Assembly: GCF_003797125.1 (NCBI RefSeq)
Contig: NZ_RKKE01000010.1
Coordinates: forward strand, 1 to 64,000
DNA: 64,000 nt
Direction of reading: 5' to 3'
Origin: Shewanella frigidimarina
Lineage (GTDB): Bacteria; Pseudomonadota; Gammaproteobacteria; Enterobacterales; Shewanellaceae
The position numbers and the translations under genes are program-made. Shown here in pieces: positions 51,996 to 61,300 of this stretch; within the stretch, counting starts at the first letter, position 1, and every line of letters begins with the position of its first letter. The notes beneath the pieces were generated by a model. The model was not told the origin of the DNA. It saw only the letters and a list, made by a program, of their open reading frames with translations, and did no database searches.

Positions 51996-54900
51996 TTAGA
52001 TTTTTTCAAAGAAAAATGGCTTACGTTTATGTTTATCACCATTTAGCTGATTCATGGTTTCTGAATTAAATAACTTACCATTGACCATGGTGTAAGTGAC
52101 TTTATCAGTCGTTCTTATATCAGCTAATGGATCGCCATCAATCACTATTAAGTCCGCTAATTTACCAACTTTAATAGAACCCAGTTGATGATCCATACCG
52201 AAGGTGACGGCAGGGTTAATAGTCGCTGTTTTTAATACTTCCATATTACTCATACCGCCTTGAGCAAACATCCACATCTCCCAATGTGCAGCCAATCCTT
52301 CTCGTTGACCGTGAGCACCAATATTGGGTTTAACGCCAATGTTGTTTAACTCATTTGCTACACGGGCAACATTAAAATGGTTGTAATGTTCGTCTGGCGC
52401 GGTCGTGCGGCGCATTGAACGGGCATCAAGAATATCATGCGGAACATACATGCTTAGGCGAGGGTGAGCCCAAACATCAGTTTTGTCATACCAGTAATGC
52501 TCGCCAGAAATTCCACCATATGCGACAACTAAGGTCGGTGTGTAGTGAACTTCAGTTTGGCTCCAAAATTGTTTGATGTCATTATAAATAGAAGCCGCTG
52601 GCAACGAATGTTCTACGGTGGTGTGACCATCCGCTATCATAGACAAATTGTGCTGCAGTAAACTGCCACCTTCAGGGACTACCATCATTTCGAGTTCTCG
52701 TGCAGCAGCAATTATCTGCTGTCGCTGATCTCGACGTGGCTGGTTGTAACTCTTAACACTAAACGCACCGACTTTTTTAAGACGCTCTAAGTGAAACTTT
52801 GCATCATCAAGTGAATCTACATGCGAGGTATAACCTGGTAAGTTGGCGCCGTATAAAATAGTCCCTGTTGAGAAAATACGTGGTCCAACAATATTGCCTG
52901 CTTTTTGTTGTTCGGAAGCAGCAAAAATTTCGGTTGTGTCATTCGATGGATCATGAATAGATGTTACTCCAAGTGATAAGCCAGAATATAAGGCCCAGTT
53001 TTGCTGTGGAATAATTTCATCATCTGCTTGGCCGCCATGTGCATGGGCATCAAATATGCCAGGCATAATGGTTTTACCGCTAATATCGATGACTTGAGCA
53101 TTTTTAGGAATAATCGTATTGGCATCACCAACGCTGATAATTTTATTGTCTTTAACGATAACAACGCCATTATCAATAACCTGATCATTCTCCATAGTGA
53201 TCACTTTACCGCCAGTAAACACAACTGTTCCACGTGGAACATCGGCCTTATCTTTAAAGCCAATAGAGGTTATTTTAGGATCGACCTTGGTTTCAGATTT
53301 TGTATATTGAGTGTCGACATCGGCTTGGTATAAATCAGGGCCCAATGTCCAATACAGTTGGTTATTTTTACCGTTCCAGCTAATGCTTTCGCCGGCACGA
53401 GCACTTAGTTGGGTAATGGGTAAGTTGCTTGCTTTAGGTCCAATAGCAATGGTTTCGCCGTGTTTCGCAAAAGGAGTGACGTACACTCTAAAGCGCTCTG
53501 CAAAAGCTAGGTGCTCACCGTTTGGTGATAAACGAAACTCGGTAGCGTGGTCGCTGGTGTAATGGGTTCGTTTTTCAAAACCGTTCATACCGATTGATGC
53601 AAACTCTGGGGTCTCCCCAGAATCCATAAAGTAAACACGATCTGAGTCGTTACCAAATTGTGGTTGATGGCCACTGGCAGTTAGTTTAGTGCTTTGCTTT
53701 CCTTTGATATCGACTTTATATAAACCCGGTTCTTGTGACCAAGTTCGTGGTGTCATGTATCCACCGCGAGCTTTTCGATAAACAATATATTCGCCATCAG
53801 GCGAAAAAGTTGGCTCTACATATTTGCCAGGCTCGTTGGTTAACACCTTGGCTTTACCACCTCTGGCGCTAACAACACTGACGGTGCCTTGCTGTTGATC
53901 ATTCCATGTAGTGAACACGATGTCTTTACCGTCACGTGACCACTGTGGGAATAGCTCATTGATGTCATCATCTAAACGGGTTAATCGTTTATGTTTTCCG
54001 TCTTTAATATCACGAACCCAAATTTTACCTAAGGCTTCAAATACCACTTTTTCGCCATCTGGTGATACTTGTGCCATACGCAGAATTTTTACATCAAATT
54101 CATCTTTATCTAAGTTTTGAGTAAAGCGGACCGATGGCTGAATATCTCTTTGAGTGCTAACACTGAATGGAATGTCTGTTACTTGTTTACTGTCGACATC
54201 AAGTTTATTGATTTTACCTTTAGCCCAAAATACGATGTGCTTATTGTCTTTGGTCCACGACATTGTTGGATATACACCGTGAATAGCCCATGTTTCTTGC
54301 ATGTCACGATCGAGTTTGTCATACAGCTTGGTTTCTTCACCAGACTTTAAGTCTAGGGAATATAAGGTCGACTGAAATCCATCGCGTTTGATGTAGGCAA
54401 GGGTTTTGCCATCAGGACTAGGTGTCGGTCTAATTGCTCCACCGGTGCCCTCAATCAATACTTCAATATCGCCTGTTTGGGTGTCATAACGCTTAATCTT
54501 ATAAATGCCTTTCACAGAATCTTTTGAGTAATGAAAGGTCTTGCCTGGGGTCGCATCTTGGCTAAAGTAGATATAGCGTCCATCTGGCGAGTAGGCCGGT
54601 TCACCCAAATCTTTTTGTTCGTTAGGGCGCTCCGTTAGTTTAACGCCTTCGCCACCTGCAACGTGAAACATCCACACTTCACCCGCTCCGAGGCTGCGGG
54701 TGCCGGTAAAATGTTTACGTGCTACTAGGTATTGTGAATCAGGACTCCAGGCCGGGCTGTTGAGTAAACGAAATGTTTCGGTAGTGATAGGGTGTGGATT
54801 GGTACCGTCGGCATTCATTATCCAGATATTGTCGCCACCATCTTCATCAGAGGTGAAAGCTATATACTTCCCGTCTGGGCTATATACTGGCTGCATTTGC

Positions 54901-55178
54901 CAAGCTATACCTTGTGCCAGTGGTTTAGCTTGTCCTCCTGCTATCGGTATTTGATAAATATCACCTAATAAATCAAATACAATGTGTTCACCATCAGGTG
55001 ATACATTGACGTTCATCCATGTACCTTCGGTAACATTGATATCTATTTTACTTAATGGCGCATTTTCAGGAGCATTTACATGCCATTTTACTTTGTCATC
55101 TTCGGCATAAGCAAAACCAGAAATACCAAGGGTCAGTGCTATTGCGGTGTAAAGTGGGGTGAGTTTTTGAGTCAACAT
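51996..55178 (-). CDS. Secreted beta-propeller / amidohydrolase fusion protein
   Basis: The 1060-residue protein has a signal peptide (about residues 1-25, ending AYA). A long TolB/WD40-like beta-propeller with PD40 repeats follows (about 50-620; repeated SPDGKYIAFTSDEDG-type blades). The C-terminal amidohydrolase domain (about 690-1040) has metal-binding MPGIFDAHAHGG, TTVEHSLPAA, and IGAHGQREGLAAHWEMW, plus the closing KVGKLADLIVIDGDPLADI. It is probably a periplasmic hydrolase of cyclic or amide bonds; the substrate is unknown. A full parS-like site lies inside the coding sequence. It starts far from any partner gene and has no downstream gene on its strand. Confidence 0.9.
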   Translation of the reverse strand: MLTQKLTPLYTAIALTLGISGFAYAEDDKVKWHVNAPENAPLSKIDINVTEGTWMNVNVSPDGEHIVFDLLGDIYQIPIAGGQAKPLAQGIAWQMQPVYSPDGKYIAFTSDEDGGDNIWIMNADGTNPHPITTETFRLLNSPAWSPDSQYLVARKHFTGTRSLGAGEVWMFHVAGGEGVKLTERPNEQKDLGEPAYSPDGRYIYFSQDATPGKTFHYSKDSVKGIYKIKRYDTQTGDIEVLIEGTGGAIRPTPSPDGKTLAYIKRDGFQSTLYSLDLKSGEETKLYDKLDRDMQETWAIHGVYPTMSWTKDNKHIVFWAKGKINKLDVDSKQVTDIPFSVSTQRDIQPSVRFTQNLDKDEFDVKILRMAQVSPDGEKVVFEALGKIWVRDIKDGKHKRLTRLDDDINELFPQWSRDGKDIVFTTWNDQQQGTVSVVSARGGKAKVLTNEPGKYVEPTFSPDGEYIVYRKARGGYMTPRTWSQEPGLYKVDIKGKQSTKLTASGHQPQFGNDSDRVYFMDSGETPEFASIGMNGFEKRTHYTSDHATEFRLSPNGEHLAFAERFRVYVTPFAKHGETIAIGPKASNLPITQLSARAGESISWNGKNNQLYWTLGPDLYQADVDTQYTKSETKVDPKITSIGFKDKADVPRGTVVFTGGKVITMENDQVIDNGVVIVKDNKIISVGDANTIIPKNAQVIDISGKTIMPGIFDAHAHGGQADDEIIPQQNWALYSGLSLGVTSIHDPSNDTTEIFAASEQQKAGNIVGPRIFSTGTILYGANLPGYTSHVDSLDDAKFHLERLKKVGAFSVKSYNQPRRDQRQQIIAAARELEMMVVPEGGSLLQHNLSMIADGHTTVEHSLPAASIYNDIKQFWSQTEVHYTPTLVVAYGGISGEHYWYDKTDVWAHPRLSMYVPHDILDARSMRRTTAPDEHYNHFNVARVANELNNIGVKPNIGAHGQREGLAAHWEMWMFAQGGMSNMEVLKTATINPAVTFGMDHQLGSIKVGKLADLIVIDGDPLADIRTTDKVTYTMVNGKLFNSETMNQLNGDKHKRKPFFFEKI
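53226..53241. promoter_or_regulatory. parS site inside the amidohydrolase gene (full consensus)
   Basis: TGTTCCACGTGGAACA, identical to the site at 51955, lies in codons around residue 650 of the amidohydrolase. The core palindrome is exact, so it looks like a real parS embedded in coding DNA. Confidence 0.82.
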
Positions 55179-55383
55179 AGAGTAGATTATCCGTTGTCGT
55201 TTTTATTTTCAGTGGATTTAATCAAGCCTATACTCATTTAGTTCATATCATTTGGCATGATTAGATGACCTGAAGAGTATTTGGCTTTACTGCGTTTGTC
55301 GGTTTGAATGGTTCCTTTATCGCATAAATTACCGATAAGGTGTACAACAAATCTGTATCAATTAATGACAGACATTAACACGT

Positions 55384-55408
55384 TTGTTTGTTATTTATTA
55401 ACAAACAA
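55384..55408. promoter_or_regulatory. Inverted repeat upstream of the amidohydrolase
   Basis: TTGTTTGTTA-TTTAT-TAACAAACAA has perfect 10-bp arms and lies about 210 bp upstream of the amidohydrolase start. It could be a regulator operator or a hairpin ending the tusA-MOSC transcript; the lack of GC pairs argues against a strong terminator. Confidence 0.45.
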
Positions 55409-55470
55409 CGAGTGCTATAGTGATAGATTTTAATATGAAAGGCTTAAACGAAAATGATTTATCGGTTTTA

Positions 55471-55914
55471 CTAATCTATGTTTACCGAGTCATCTGGTTG
55501 TATTAACCCAGCTTGAATTACGCGGCAGGTGACTCCGCCACGCCATTCGGGGGTTAGTGCTTGCTCTAGTCCTGAATGTGCTTGTTGCATTTTTTTACAC
55601 GGATCAGTTTCGCCTGTAATTTGTAATTTAAGTTCAGCGCCGATCGAGATTATTTTGCCAACATCTGCAGCGCTAAATTCATAGCCGCTGATCAATAAAT
55701 TCGCTCTTCGAGTTAACCAGTCTAAATCGGCATTAATTTGTTGGCAGACTGTTTGCCACTGCTGTTTTGACATTACAGTAACTTGACGTTTTCCTGGTCT
55801 GCCAAAAATATCATTTTCGACACCTCGTTCTAAGGTCACATTGGCACAAAAGGCTGGCTTCATTATGCCGCGCTTCGCTGTTTTATATGCGATAGCTTCC
55901 AATGTGATGGTCAT
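55471..55914 (-). CDS. MOSC domain protein
   Basis: The 147-residue protein is a stand-alone MOSC domain: RANLLISGYEF, LQITGETDPCKKM, and EWRGGVTCRVIQAG with a conserved Cys near residue 130. MOSC domains act in sulfur transfer or molybdenum-cofactor-linked enzymes. It begins 3 bp after tusA on the same strand, so the two are very likely translated together. This pairing points to sulfur handling, but the substrate is not known. No MoCo genes are nearby. Confidence 0.87.
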   Translation of the reverse strand: MTITLEAIAYKTAKRGIMKPAFCANVTLERGVENDIFGRPGKRQVTVMSKQQWQTVCQQINADLDWLTRRANLLISGYEFSAADVGKIISIGAELKLQITGETDPCKKMQQAHSGLEQALTPEWRGGVTCRVIQAGLIQPDDSVNID

Positions 55915-55917
55915 TAG

Positions 55918-56163
55918 TTAAAGTCCTTTTTTGAGTAAATATTGGTATGGCGTTTTGCTGGTATCACTGGCAATTAACGTGTGATCCATAAATTCACAAA
56001 AACTCGGAATATCACGAGTTGTGGCAGGATCATCTGCAATGACTAACAAGGTTTCACCTTCTGCCATTTTGCGTACTGTTTTTCGGATCATCATTACAGG
56101 TTCTGGGCATCGAAGGCCAAGTGCATCGAGTTGGTGTTGTGCCTGGGTATAAATATCGTTCAT
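55918..56163 (-). CDS. tusA: Sulfur carrier protein TusA
   Basis: TusA passes persulfide sulfur from IscS toward tRNA thiolation and other acceptors. Starting at 56163 gives 81 residues (MNDIYTQAQHQLDALGLRCP), the same length as E. coli TusA, with the reactive Cys19 in RCPEPVMM and PATTRDIPSFCEFMDH downstream. A longer frame from 56229 would add a non-conserved extension. It is followed 3 bp later by the MOSC gene. A parS-like site lies about 125 bp upstream. Confidence 0.95.
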   Translation of the reverse strand: MNDIYTQAQHQLDALGLRCPEPVMMIRKTVRKMAEGETLLVIADDPATTRDIPSFCEFMDHTLIASDTSKTPYQYLLKKGL

Positions 56164-56288
56164 TAAATGCTGTCTATGTTTACTTATCAAATTAGCGCTA
56201 ATGTTACTCTTGTCATTAAAGCTTGCCAAGTTTGCTTGGTTTTTAAGTTATATTGAGTTTTTTATTATTTTTTAATTTTCATAAAACA

Positions 56289-56304
56289 TGTTTCACGTGG
56301 AACA
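56289..56304. promoter_or_regulatory. parS site upstream of tusA (full pattern)
   Basis: TGTTTCACGTGGAACA fits TGTTNCACGTGNAACA fully, with T and G at the variable positions. It is intergenic, between the tusA start and the fadA terminator, and about 24 kb from oriC. Confidence 0.85.
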
Positions 56305-56333
56305 TTAGCCAAAGTAGAAGAATTTTAAAATAA

Positions 56334-56360
56334 AAAAACGAGCCAATTTGGCTCGTTTTT
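56334..56360 (-). terminator. Terminator of fadBA
   Basis: A perfect 13-bp stem AAAAACGAGCCAA / TTGGCTCGTTTTT with a single-base loop (so the top pairs open) lies 48 bases after the fadA stop. It ends the fadBA transcript before the tusA region. Confidence 0.9.
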
Positions 56361-56408
56361 ACAACTCACTTCATACAACTGAAAAGTATCAGCTTGGTAT
56401 GAGAACGA

Positions 56409-57572
56409 TTAAACGCGTTCGAATACAGTTGCGATACCTTGACCTAAACCGATACACATAGTGGCAAGACCAAGCGTTGCATCTTTTTCTTCCATCAAGT
56501 TGATCAGTGTTGTCGAGATACGTGCGCCAGAACAACCTAGTGGGTGGCCCAATGCAATTGCGCCACCGTTCAGGTTAATTTTTTCATCGACAACATCTTG
56601 CAAGCCAAGATCTTTAACACAAGGTAATGACTGTGCAGCAAACGCTTCGTTTAATTCGATAAGGTCTAAATCGGCAACCGACAAGCCCGCGCGTGCTAAT
56701 GCTTTTTTGGTGGCAGGTACTGGACCATAGCCCATAATTGCAGCATCACAACCGGCAACAGCCATTGAACGAATACGTGCACGAATGGTTAAGCCTAAAG
56801 CACGTGCTTTAGATTCTTCCATCACTAACATTGCAGAAGCACCGTCAGATAATGCAGATGATGTACCTGCAGTCACCGTGCCGTTAACTGGGTCGAATGC
56901 TGGGCGTAAACCCGCAAGTGACTCTAGTGTCGTTTCTGGACGAATTACTTCGTCGGTCATCACTTTAATTAGTGCGCCGTTGGCATCGTGGCCTTCAATG
57001 CCCCAAATTTCTTTAGCAAAGCGACCTTCGATAGTTGCAGCATGGGCACGTTGGTGAGAACGTACAGCAAATGCATCTTGTTGCTCACGAGTGATACCGT
57101 GCATTTTACCTAACATTTCAGCGGTTAAGCCCATCATGCCAGATGCTTTAGCTACGCGGTTTGCAAGGCCTGGGTGAAAATCAACACCGTGGTTCATTGG
57201 TACATGACCCATGTGCTCAACACCACCAATAATGAAGGTATCACCTTGGCCAGTCATAATGGCGCGAGCCGCTTGATGAAGGGCGTCCATTGACGAACCA
57301 CATAAACGGTTTACCGTTACAGCGCCAGCCGTTTTAGGAATACCAGCTAACAATGATGCATTACGGGCAATGTTAAAGCCTTGCTCTAGAGTTTGCTGCA
57401 CACAACCCCAAATAACATCTTCAATGTCGTTTGGGTCTAATTGTGGGTTGCGCACCATTAGTGCTTTCATTAGTTCTGCAGACAATGTTTCTGCACGTAC
57501 ATTTCTAAATACCCCTGCCTTAGAACGGCCCATTGGGGTGCGAATGCAGTCTACGATAACAGCTTGTTTCAT
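56409..57572 (-). CDS. fadA: 3-ketoacyl-CoA thiolase FadA
   Basis: FadA cleaves 3-ketoacyl-CoA with CoA in the last step of fatty acid beta-oxidation. The 387-residue thiolase has the active-site Cys91 in NRLCGSSMDAL, the second motif NGGAIALGHPLGCSGAR and the third MCIGLGQGIATVFE. Length equals E. coli FadA (387). Ribosome binding site AAGGAA stands before the ATG. It lies 22 bp after fadB and forms the beta-oxidation multienzyme complex with it. Confidence 0.98.
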   Translation of the reverse strand: MKQAVIVDCIRTPMGRSKAGVFRNVRAETLSAELMKALMVRNPQLDPNDIEDVIWGCVQQTLEQGFNIARNASLLAGIPKTAGAVTVNRLCGSSMDALHQAARAIMTGQGDTFIIGGVEHMGHVPMNHGVDFHPGLANRVAKASGMMGLTAEMLGKMHGITREQQDAFAVRSHQRAHAATIEGRFAKEIWGIEGHDANGALIKVMTDEVIRPETTLESLAGLRPAFDPVNGTVTAGTSSALSDGASAMLVMEESKARALGLTIRARIRSMAVAGCDAAIMGYGPVPATKKALARAGLSVADLDLIELNEAFAAQSLPCVKDLGLQDVVDEKINLNGGAIALGHPLGCSGARISTTLINLMEEKDATLGLATMCIGLGQGIATVFERV

Positions 57573-57594
57573 GATTTAATTCCTTTCACACTAA

Positions 57595-59745
57595 TTAGGC
57601 TTGGTAGTAACTACCATTGTTGGCTGCAAGTGCACGCATTGCATCGGTAACCTGATATAAGCCACCAAGATGTGCGTATTTGTCTGCTAGGGCAACAAAG
57701 TTTGCTACGCCCATGGTGTCTAAGTAACGGAATACACCGCCACGGAATGGAGGGAAACCAATACCGTAAACTAGACCCATATCGCCTTCAGCAGGTGATG
57801 CAATAATGCCTTCTTCTAAACAACGAACCGTTTCGATGATCATCGGGATCATACAGCGAGCGATGATGTCATCAGACTCAAATGCCTTTAATTCACCGAA
57901 CTCAGCGCTTAATAATTCATAGCTTGTTGGATCAATGTCTTTCTTCGGCTTACCACGACGGTCAACAGAATAGGCATAGAAACCTTTAGTGTTTTTCTGA
58001 CCTAGACGTTTATTTTCAAACATAATGTCGATAGCGTCTTTGCCATTTTTACCCATGCGATCTGGGAAGCCTTCAGCCATAACTGCTTGGGCGTGGTGAC
58101 CAGTATCTAAACCGACTACGTCAAGTAAGTAAGCTGGGCCCATTGGCCAACCGAACTGTTTTTCCATGACTTTATCAACGGCAGCAAAGTCAGCACCTTC
58201 AGCAAGTAGACCACTGAAGCCTGCAAAGTATGGGAACAATACGCGGTTAACAAAGAAGCCGGGGCAATCATTGACTACGATTGGAGTTTTACCCATTTTG
58301 CTGGCGTAAGCCACTACCGTTGCGATGGTTTCTTCAGAGCTGTGCTCACCACGGATAATTTCAACTAATGGCATTTTGTGCACAGGGTTAAAGAAGTGCA
58401 TACCGCAGAAACGTTCAGGTTTCTTAAGGCTTTTAGCCAGTAAGTTGATTGAGATAGTCGAGGTATTTGATGCAATAATGGCATCTTCTGATACGTAACC
58501 TTCAACTTCTGCTAGTACAGTAGCCTTAACTTTTGGATGTTCAACAACCGCTTCTACAACGATATCGCTATTTTTGATAGCGGCATAATCTAGTGAAGGC
58601 GTGATGTTGTTTAATACTTTAGCCATTTTCTCTGGCGTAGAACGACCACGAGCAACTTGTGTTGTCAGAATTTTAGCTGCTTCGTTCAAGCCTAGCTCTA
58701 ATGCTGGCTGAGCGATGTCTTTCATCACAATTGGTGTGCCTTTGCTGGCGCTTTGGTAAGCAATACCGCCGCCCATAATACCTGCACCCAATACCGCTGC
58801 TTGGTTAACATCTTTAGCGAGTTTACCGGCTTTCTTTGCTTTACCTTTAACGAACTGGTCATTTAAGAAAATACCAATTAGCGCTTGGGCTACATCTGTT
58901 TTAGCTAATTTAATGAACGCCAGCGCTTCTACTTTTAATGCGCCATCACGGTCCAAACCTGCAGCTTGTTCAACAACATTCACAGCGGCCATTGGCGCTG
59001 GATAATGCTTGCCTGCAACAGAAAACACCATTCCTTTTGCGGTAGCAAAAGACATCATGGCTTCAAGTTTTGGTAACTGTAATGGTGATTGCTTTTTGGT
59101 GCGACGAGCTTGCCAATCAAGGCTACCATTAAGGGCATCATGCAACATTTGAATCGCAGCAGCTTCTAGGTTTTCTGGTGCGACAACGGCATCAATAGCG
59201 CCTACTTTTAAAGCATCTTCTGGACGTTGGTCTTTAGCGGTGGTGATCCACTCAAGTGCATTATCTGCACCGATTACTCGAGGTAAACGCACTGTGCCAC
59301 CAAAACCAGGAATAAGACCTAATTTGGTTTCTGGTAAACCGATGCGAGCATTGGTATCTGCAACGCGTAAGTCAGTCGCTAAAATGGTTTCGCAACCACC
59401 GCCTAACGCAAAACCGTTAATTGCTGAAGCTGTCGGAAACGGCAAGTCTTCTAGCTTATTGAATACTGCGTTGGCTTGTTCAACCCAAGCTAGCAACGTG
59501 GCATCGTCTTGCTGAAATAGCGTTAAGAATTCGGTAATGTCTGCGCCAACAATAAAGGTGCTTTTTGCTGATGTAAGCAGCAAGGCTTTAATATTGGTAT
59601 TTTGTTTGATGCTATCTAGGGCGGCATCTAGAGAGGCTATTGTTTCTCTGTCGAGTTTATTTACCGAACCTTGTGCGTTAAAGCACAGTTTGGCAATATT
59701 ATCTTCAAGTAACTCAACCTGAATGGTAGGGCTTTGGTAGATCAT
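57595..59745 (-). CDS. fadB: Multifunctional fatty acid oxidation protein FadB
   Basis: FadB is the alpha subunit of the aerobic beta-oxidation complex, with enoyl-CoA hydratase, isomerase and 3-hydroxyacyl-CoA dehydrogenase activities. The 716-residue protein has the N-terminal crotonase domain (INGFALGGGCETILATDLRV). The NAD-binding domain starts near residue 315 with AAVLGAGIMGGGIAYQSASK, then HFFNPVHKMPLVEIIRG. Length matches FadB (729 in E. coli). It is divergent from pepQ, with 235 bp between start codons. A FadR half-site in that gap is too weak to annotate. Confidence 0.98.
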   Translation of the reverse strand: MIYQSPTIQVELLEDNIAKLCFNAQGSVNKLDRETIASLDAALDSIKQNTNIKALLLTSAKSTFIVGADITEFLTLFQQDDATLLAWVEQANAVFNKLEDLPFPTASAINGFALGGGCETILATDLRVADTNARIGLPETKLGLIPGFGGTVRLPRVIGADNALEWITTAKDQRPEDALKVGAIDAVVAPENLEAAAIQMLHDALNGSLDWQARRTKKQSPLQLPKLEAMMSFATAKGMVFSVAGKHYPAPMAAVNVVEQAAGLDRDGALKVEALAFIKLAKTDVAQALIGIFLNDQFVKGKAKKAGKLAKDVNQAAVLGAGIMGGGIAYQSASKGTPIVMKDIAQPALELGLNEAAKILTTQVARGRSTPEKMAKVLNNITPSLDYAAIKNSDIVVEAVVEHPKVKATVLAEVEGYVSEDAIIASNTSTISINLLAKSLKKPERFCGMHFFNPVHKMPLVEIIRGEHSSEETIATVVAYASKMGKTPIVVNDCPGFFVNRVLFPYFAGFSGLLAEGADFAAVDKVMEKQFGWPMGPAYLLDVVGLDTGHHAQAVMAEGFPDRMGKNGKDAIDIMFENKRLGQKNTKGFYAYSVDRRGKPKKDIDPTSYELLSAEFGELKAFESDDIIARCMIPMIIETVRCLEEGIIASPAEGDMGLVYGIGFPPFRGGVFRYLDTMGVANFVALADKYAHLGGLYQVTDAMRALAANNGSYYQA

Positions 59746-59980
59746 TGCTTGCTTCCTTATTGCTTAAAAGCGACTTCCACATCTTATTTACTGTGCAGTT
59801 ATCAAGCTTGAATCACAGCAGTTTCGGCCATCTATTGACCAGCTAATTCTCAGTGTGCGACTAAATGAGATAAATTACAACACCCAATTTAAACGGCCGT
59901 TTAATTTCTTATCATCTAGCGAGGTCTTTTTCTGTTTGTGATAGACTTATTGGGTTAAAACTCATGCAAAGGGATAGTCA

Positions 59981-61300
59981 ATGGATCAGTTAGCACATCT
60001 GTATCATGCGCACATGGCGGAATTAAATCGCCGAGTAGGCGAAATTTGTCAGCGTGAAAATATTTCGGGTTTAGTGATTCACTCTGGACAACCTCATCGA
60101 CAGTTTTTAGATGACCTAAATTATCCCTTTAAAGTGAACCCGCAGTTTAAAGCTTGGTTACCTATTTTAGATACGCCAAATTGTTGGGTTATCGCTAATG
60201 GCCAAGATAAGCCTACTTTAGTGTTTTATCGCCCAGTTGATTTTTGGCATAAAGTGAATGATGTACCGCAAGCTTTTTGGACTGAGCATTTTGATATTCA
60301 ATTACTGACCAAGCCAGATCGAATTGCTGACTTTTTACCTAAAGATTTAGCCTCGTGGGCGTATATTGGTGAACACTTAGATGTTGCTGATGTATTGGGT
60401 TTTTCGGCTCGTAACCCTGATGCAGTAATGAACTATCTACATTATCATCGTGCTGACAAAACTCAGTATGAACTTGAGTGCATGCGCCGAGCGAACCAAA
60501 TTGCGGTAAAAGGGCATTTGGCTGCCAAAAATGCATTTTATGATGGTGCTAGTGAGTTTGAAATTCAGCAACGTTATTTGCTCGAAATTGGCCAAGGCGA
60601 AAATGAAGTGCCTTACGGCAATATCGTGGCATTAAATCAAAATGCCGCTATTTTACATTACACCGCTTTAGAGCATGTTAAGCCTGCGCAGCGTTTATCT
60701 TTTTTGATTGATGCTGGGGCCAGTTATCATGGCTATGCCGCAGATATTACCCGTACTTACTCATTCGAGAAAAATCGTTTTTACGAATTAATAGTCGCAT
60801 TGGATAAAGTGCAATTAGCCATTATTGAGCAGATGAAGCCAGGGGTTAAGTACGTCGACCTGCACATCGCGACACACCATCATATAGGTCAATTACTGAT
60901 TGATTTTGGCTTGGCGAATGGCACTGCTGAACAGTTAGTTGCCCAAGGCGTAACAAGTGCCTTTTTCCCACATGGATTAGGGCATATGTTGGGGTTACAA
61001 GTTCATGATATGGGCGGTTATTCCCATGATGAGCGCGGAACCCATATTGCTGCACCTGAGGCGCATCCATTTTTACGTTGCACTAGAGTATTGGCTGCAA
61101 ATCAGGTACTGACTATTGAGCCTGGTCTTTATATTATCGATACCTTACTTAATCAGTTATCTGCTACAGCTAAGCAAGCTATTAATTGGACTACAGTTGA
61201 TGAGATGCGTCCATTTGGTGGGATTCGCATTGAAGATAACGTCATTGTGCATCAAGACCGAGTAGAAAATATGACGAGAGAGTTTGGTCTAGTTGATTGA
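59981..61300 (+). CDS. pepQ: Xaa-Pro dipeptidase PepQ
   Basis: PepQ hydrolyses dipeptides with a C-terminal proline. The 439-residue metalloprotease of the creatinase fold has metal-binding DAGASYHGYAADITRTYSF, HGLGHMLGLQVHD, LTIEPGLYII and RIEDNVIV. Length is close to E. coli PepQ (443). The start has AAGGGATAG upstream. It overlaps yigZ by 8 bp and probably leads the pepQ-yigZ-trkH-hemG unit, as in E. coli. Confidence 0.97.
   Translation: MDQLAHLYHAHMAELNRRVGEICQRENISGLVIHSGQPHRQFLDDLNYPFKVNPQFKAWLPILDTPNCWVIANGQDKPTLVFYRPVDFWHKVNDVPQAFWTEHFDIQLLTKPDRIADFLPKDLASWAYIGEHLDVADVLGFSARNPDAVMNYLHYHRADKTQYELECMRRANQIAVKGHLAAKNAFYDGASEFEIQQRYLLEIGQGENEVPYGNIVALNQNAAILHYTALEHVKPAQRLSFLIDAGASYHGYAADITRTYSFEKNRFYELIVALDKVQLAIIEQMKPGVKYVDLHIATHHHIGQLLIDFGLANGTAEQLVAQGVTSAFFPHGLGHMLGLQVHDMGGYSHDERGTHIAAPEAHPFLRCTRVLAANQVLTIEPGLYIIDTLLNQLSATAKQAINWTTVDEMRPFGGIRIEDNVIVHQDRVENMTREFGLVD

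Noticed and set aside
56796..56813. CTAAAGCACGTGCTTTAG, an 18-bp palindrome with CACGTG centre in fadA
   Set aside because: It has AAAG/CTTT arms and not the GTTNC/GNAAC arms of parS. It is likely chance or codon-driven.
59837..59844. A FadR-like half-site GACCAGCT between fadB and pepQ
   Set aside because: Only one half of the 17-bp palindrome is present; the other half matches poorly. Not enough to annotate an operator.
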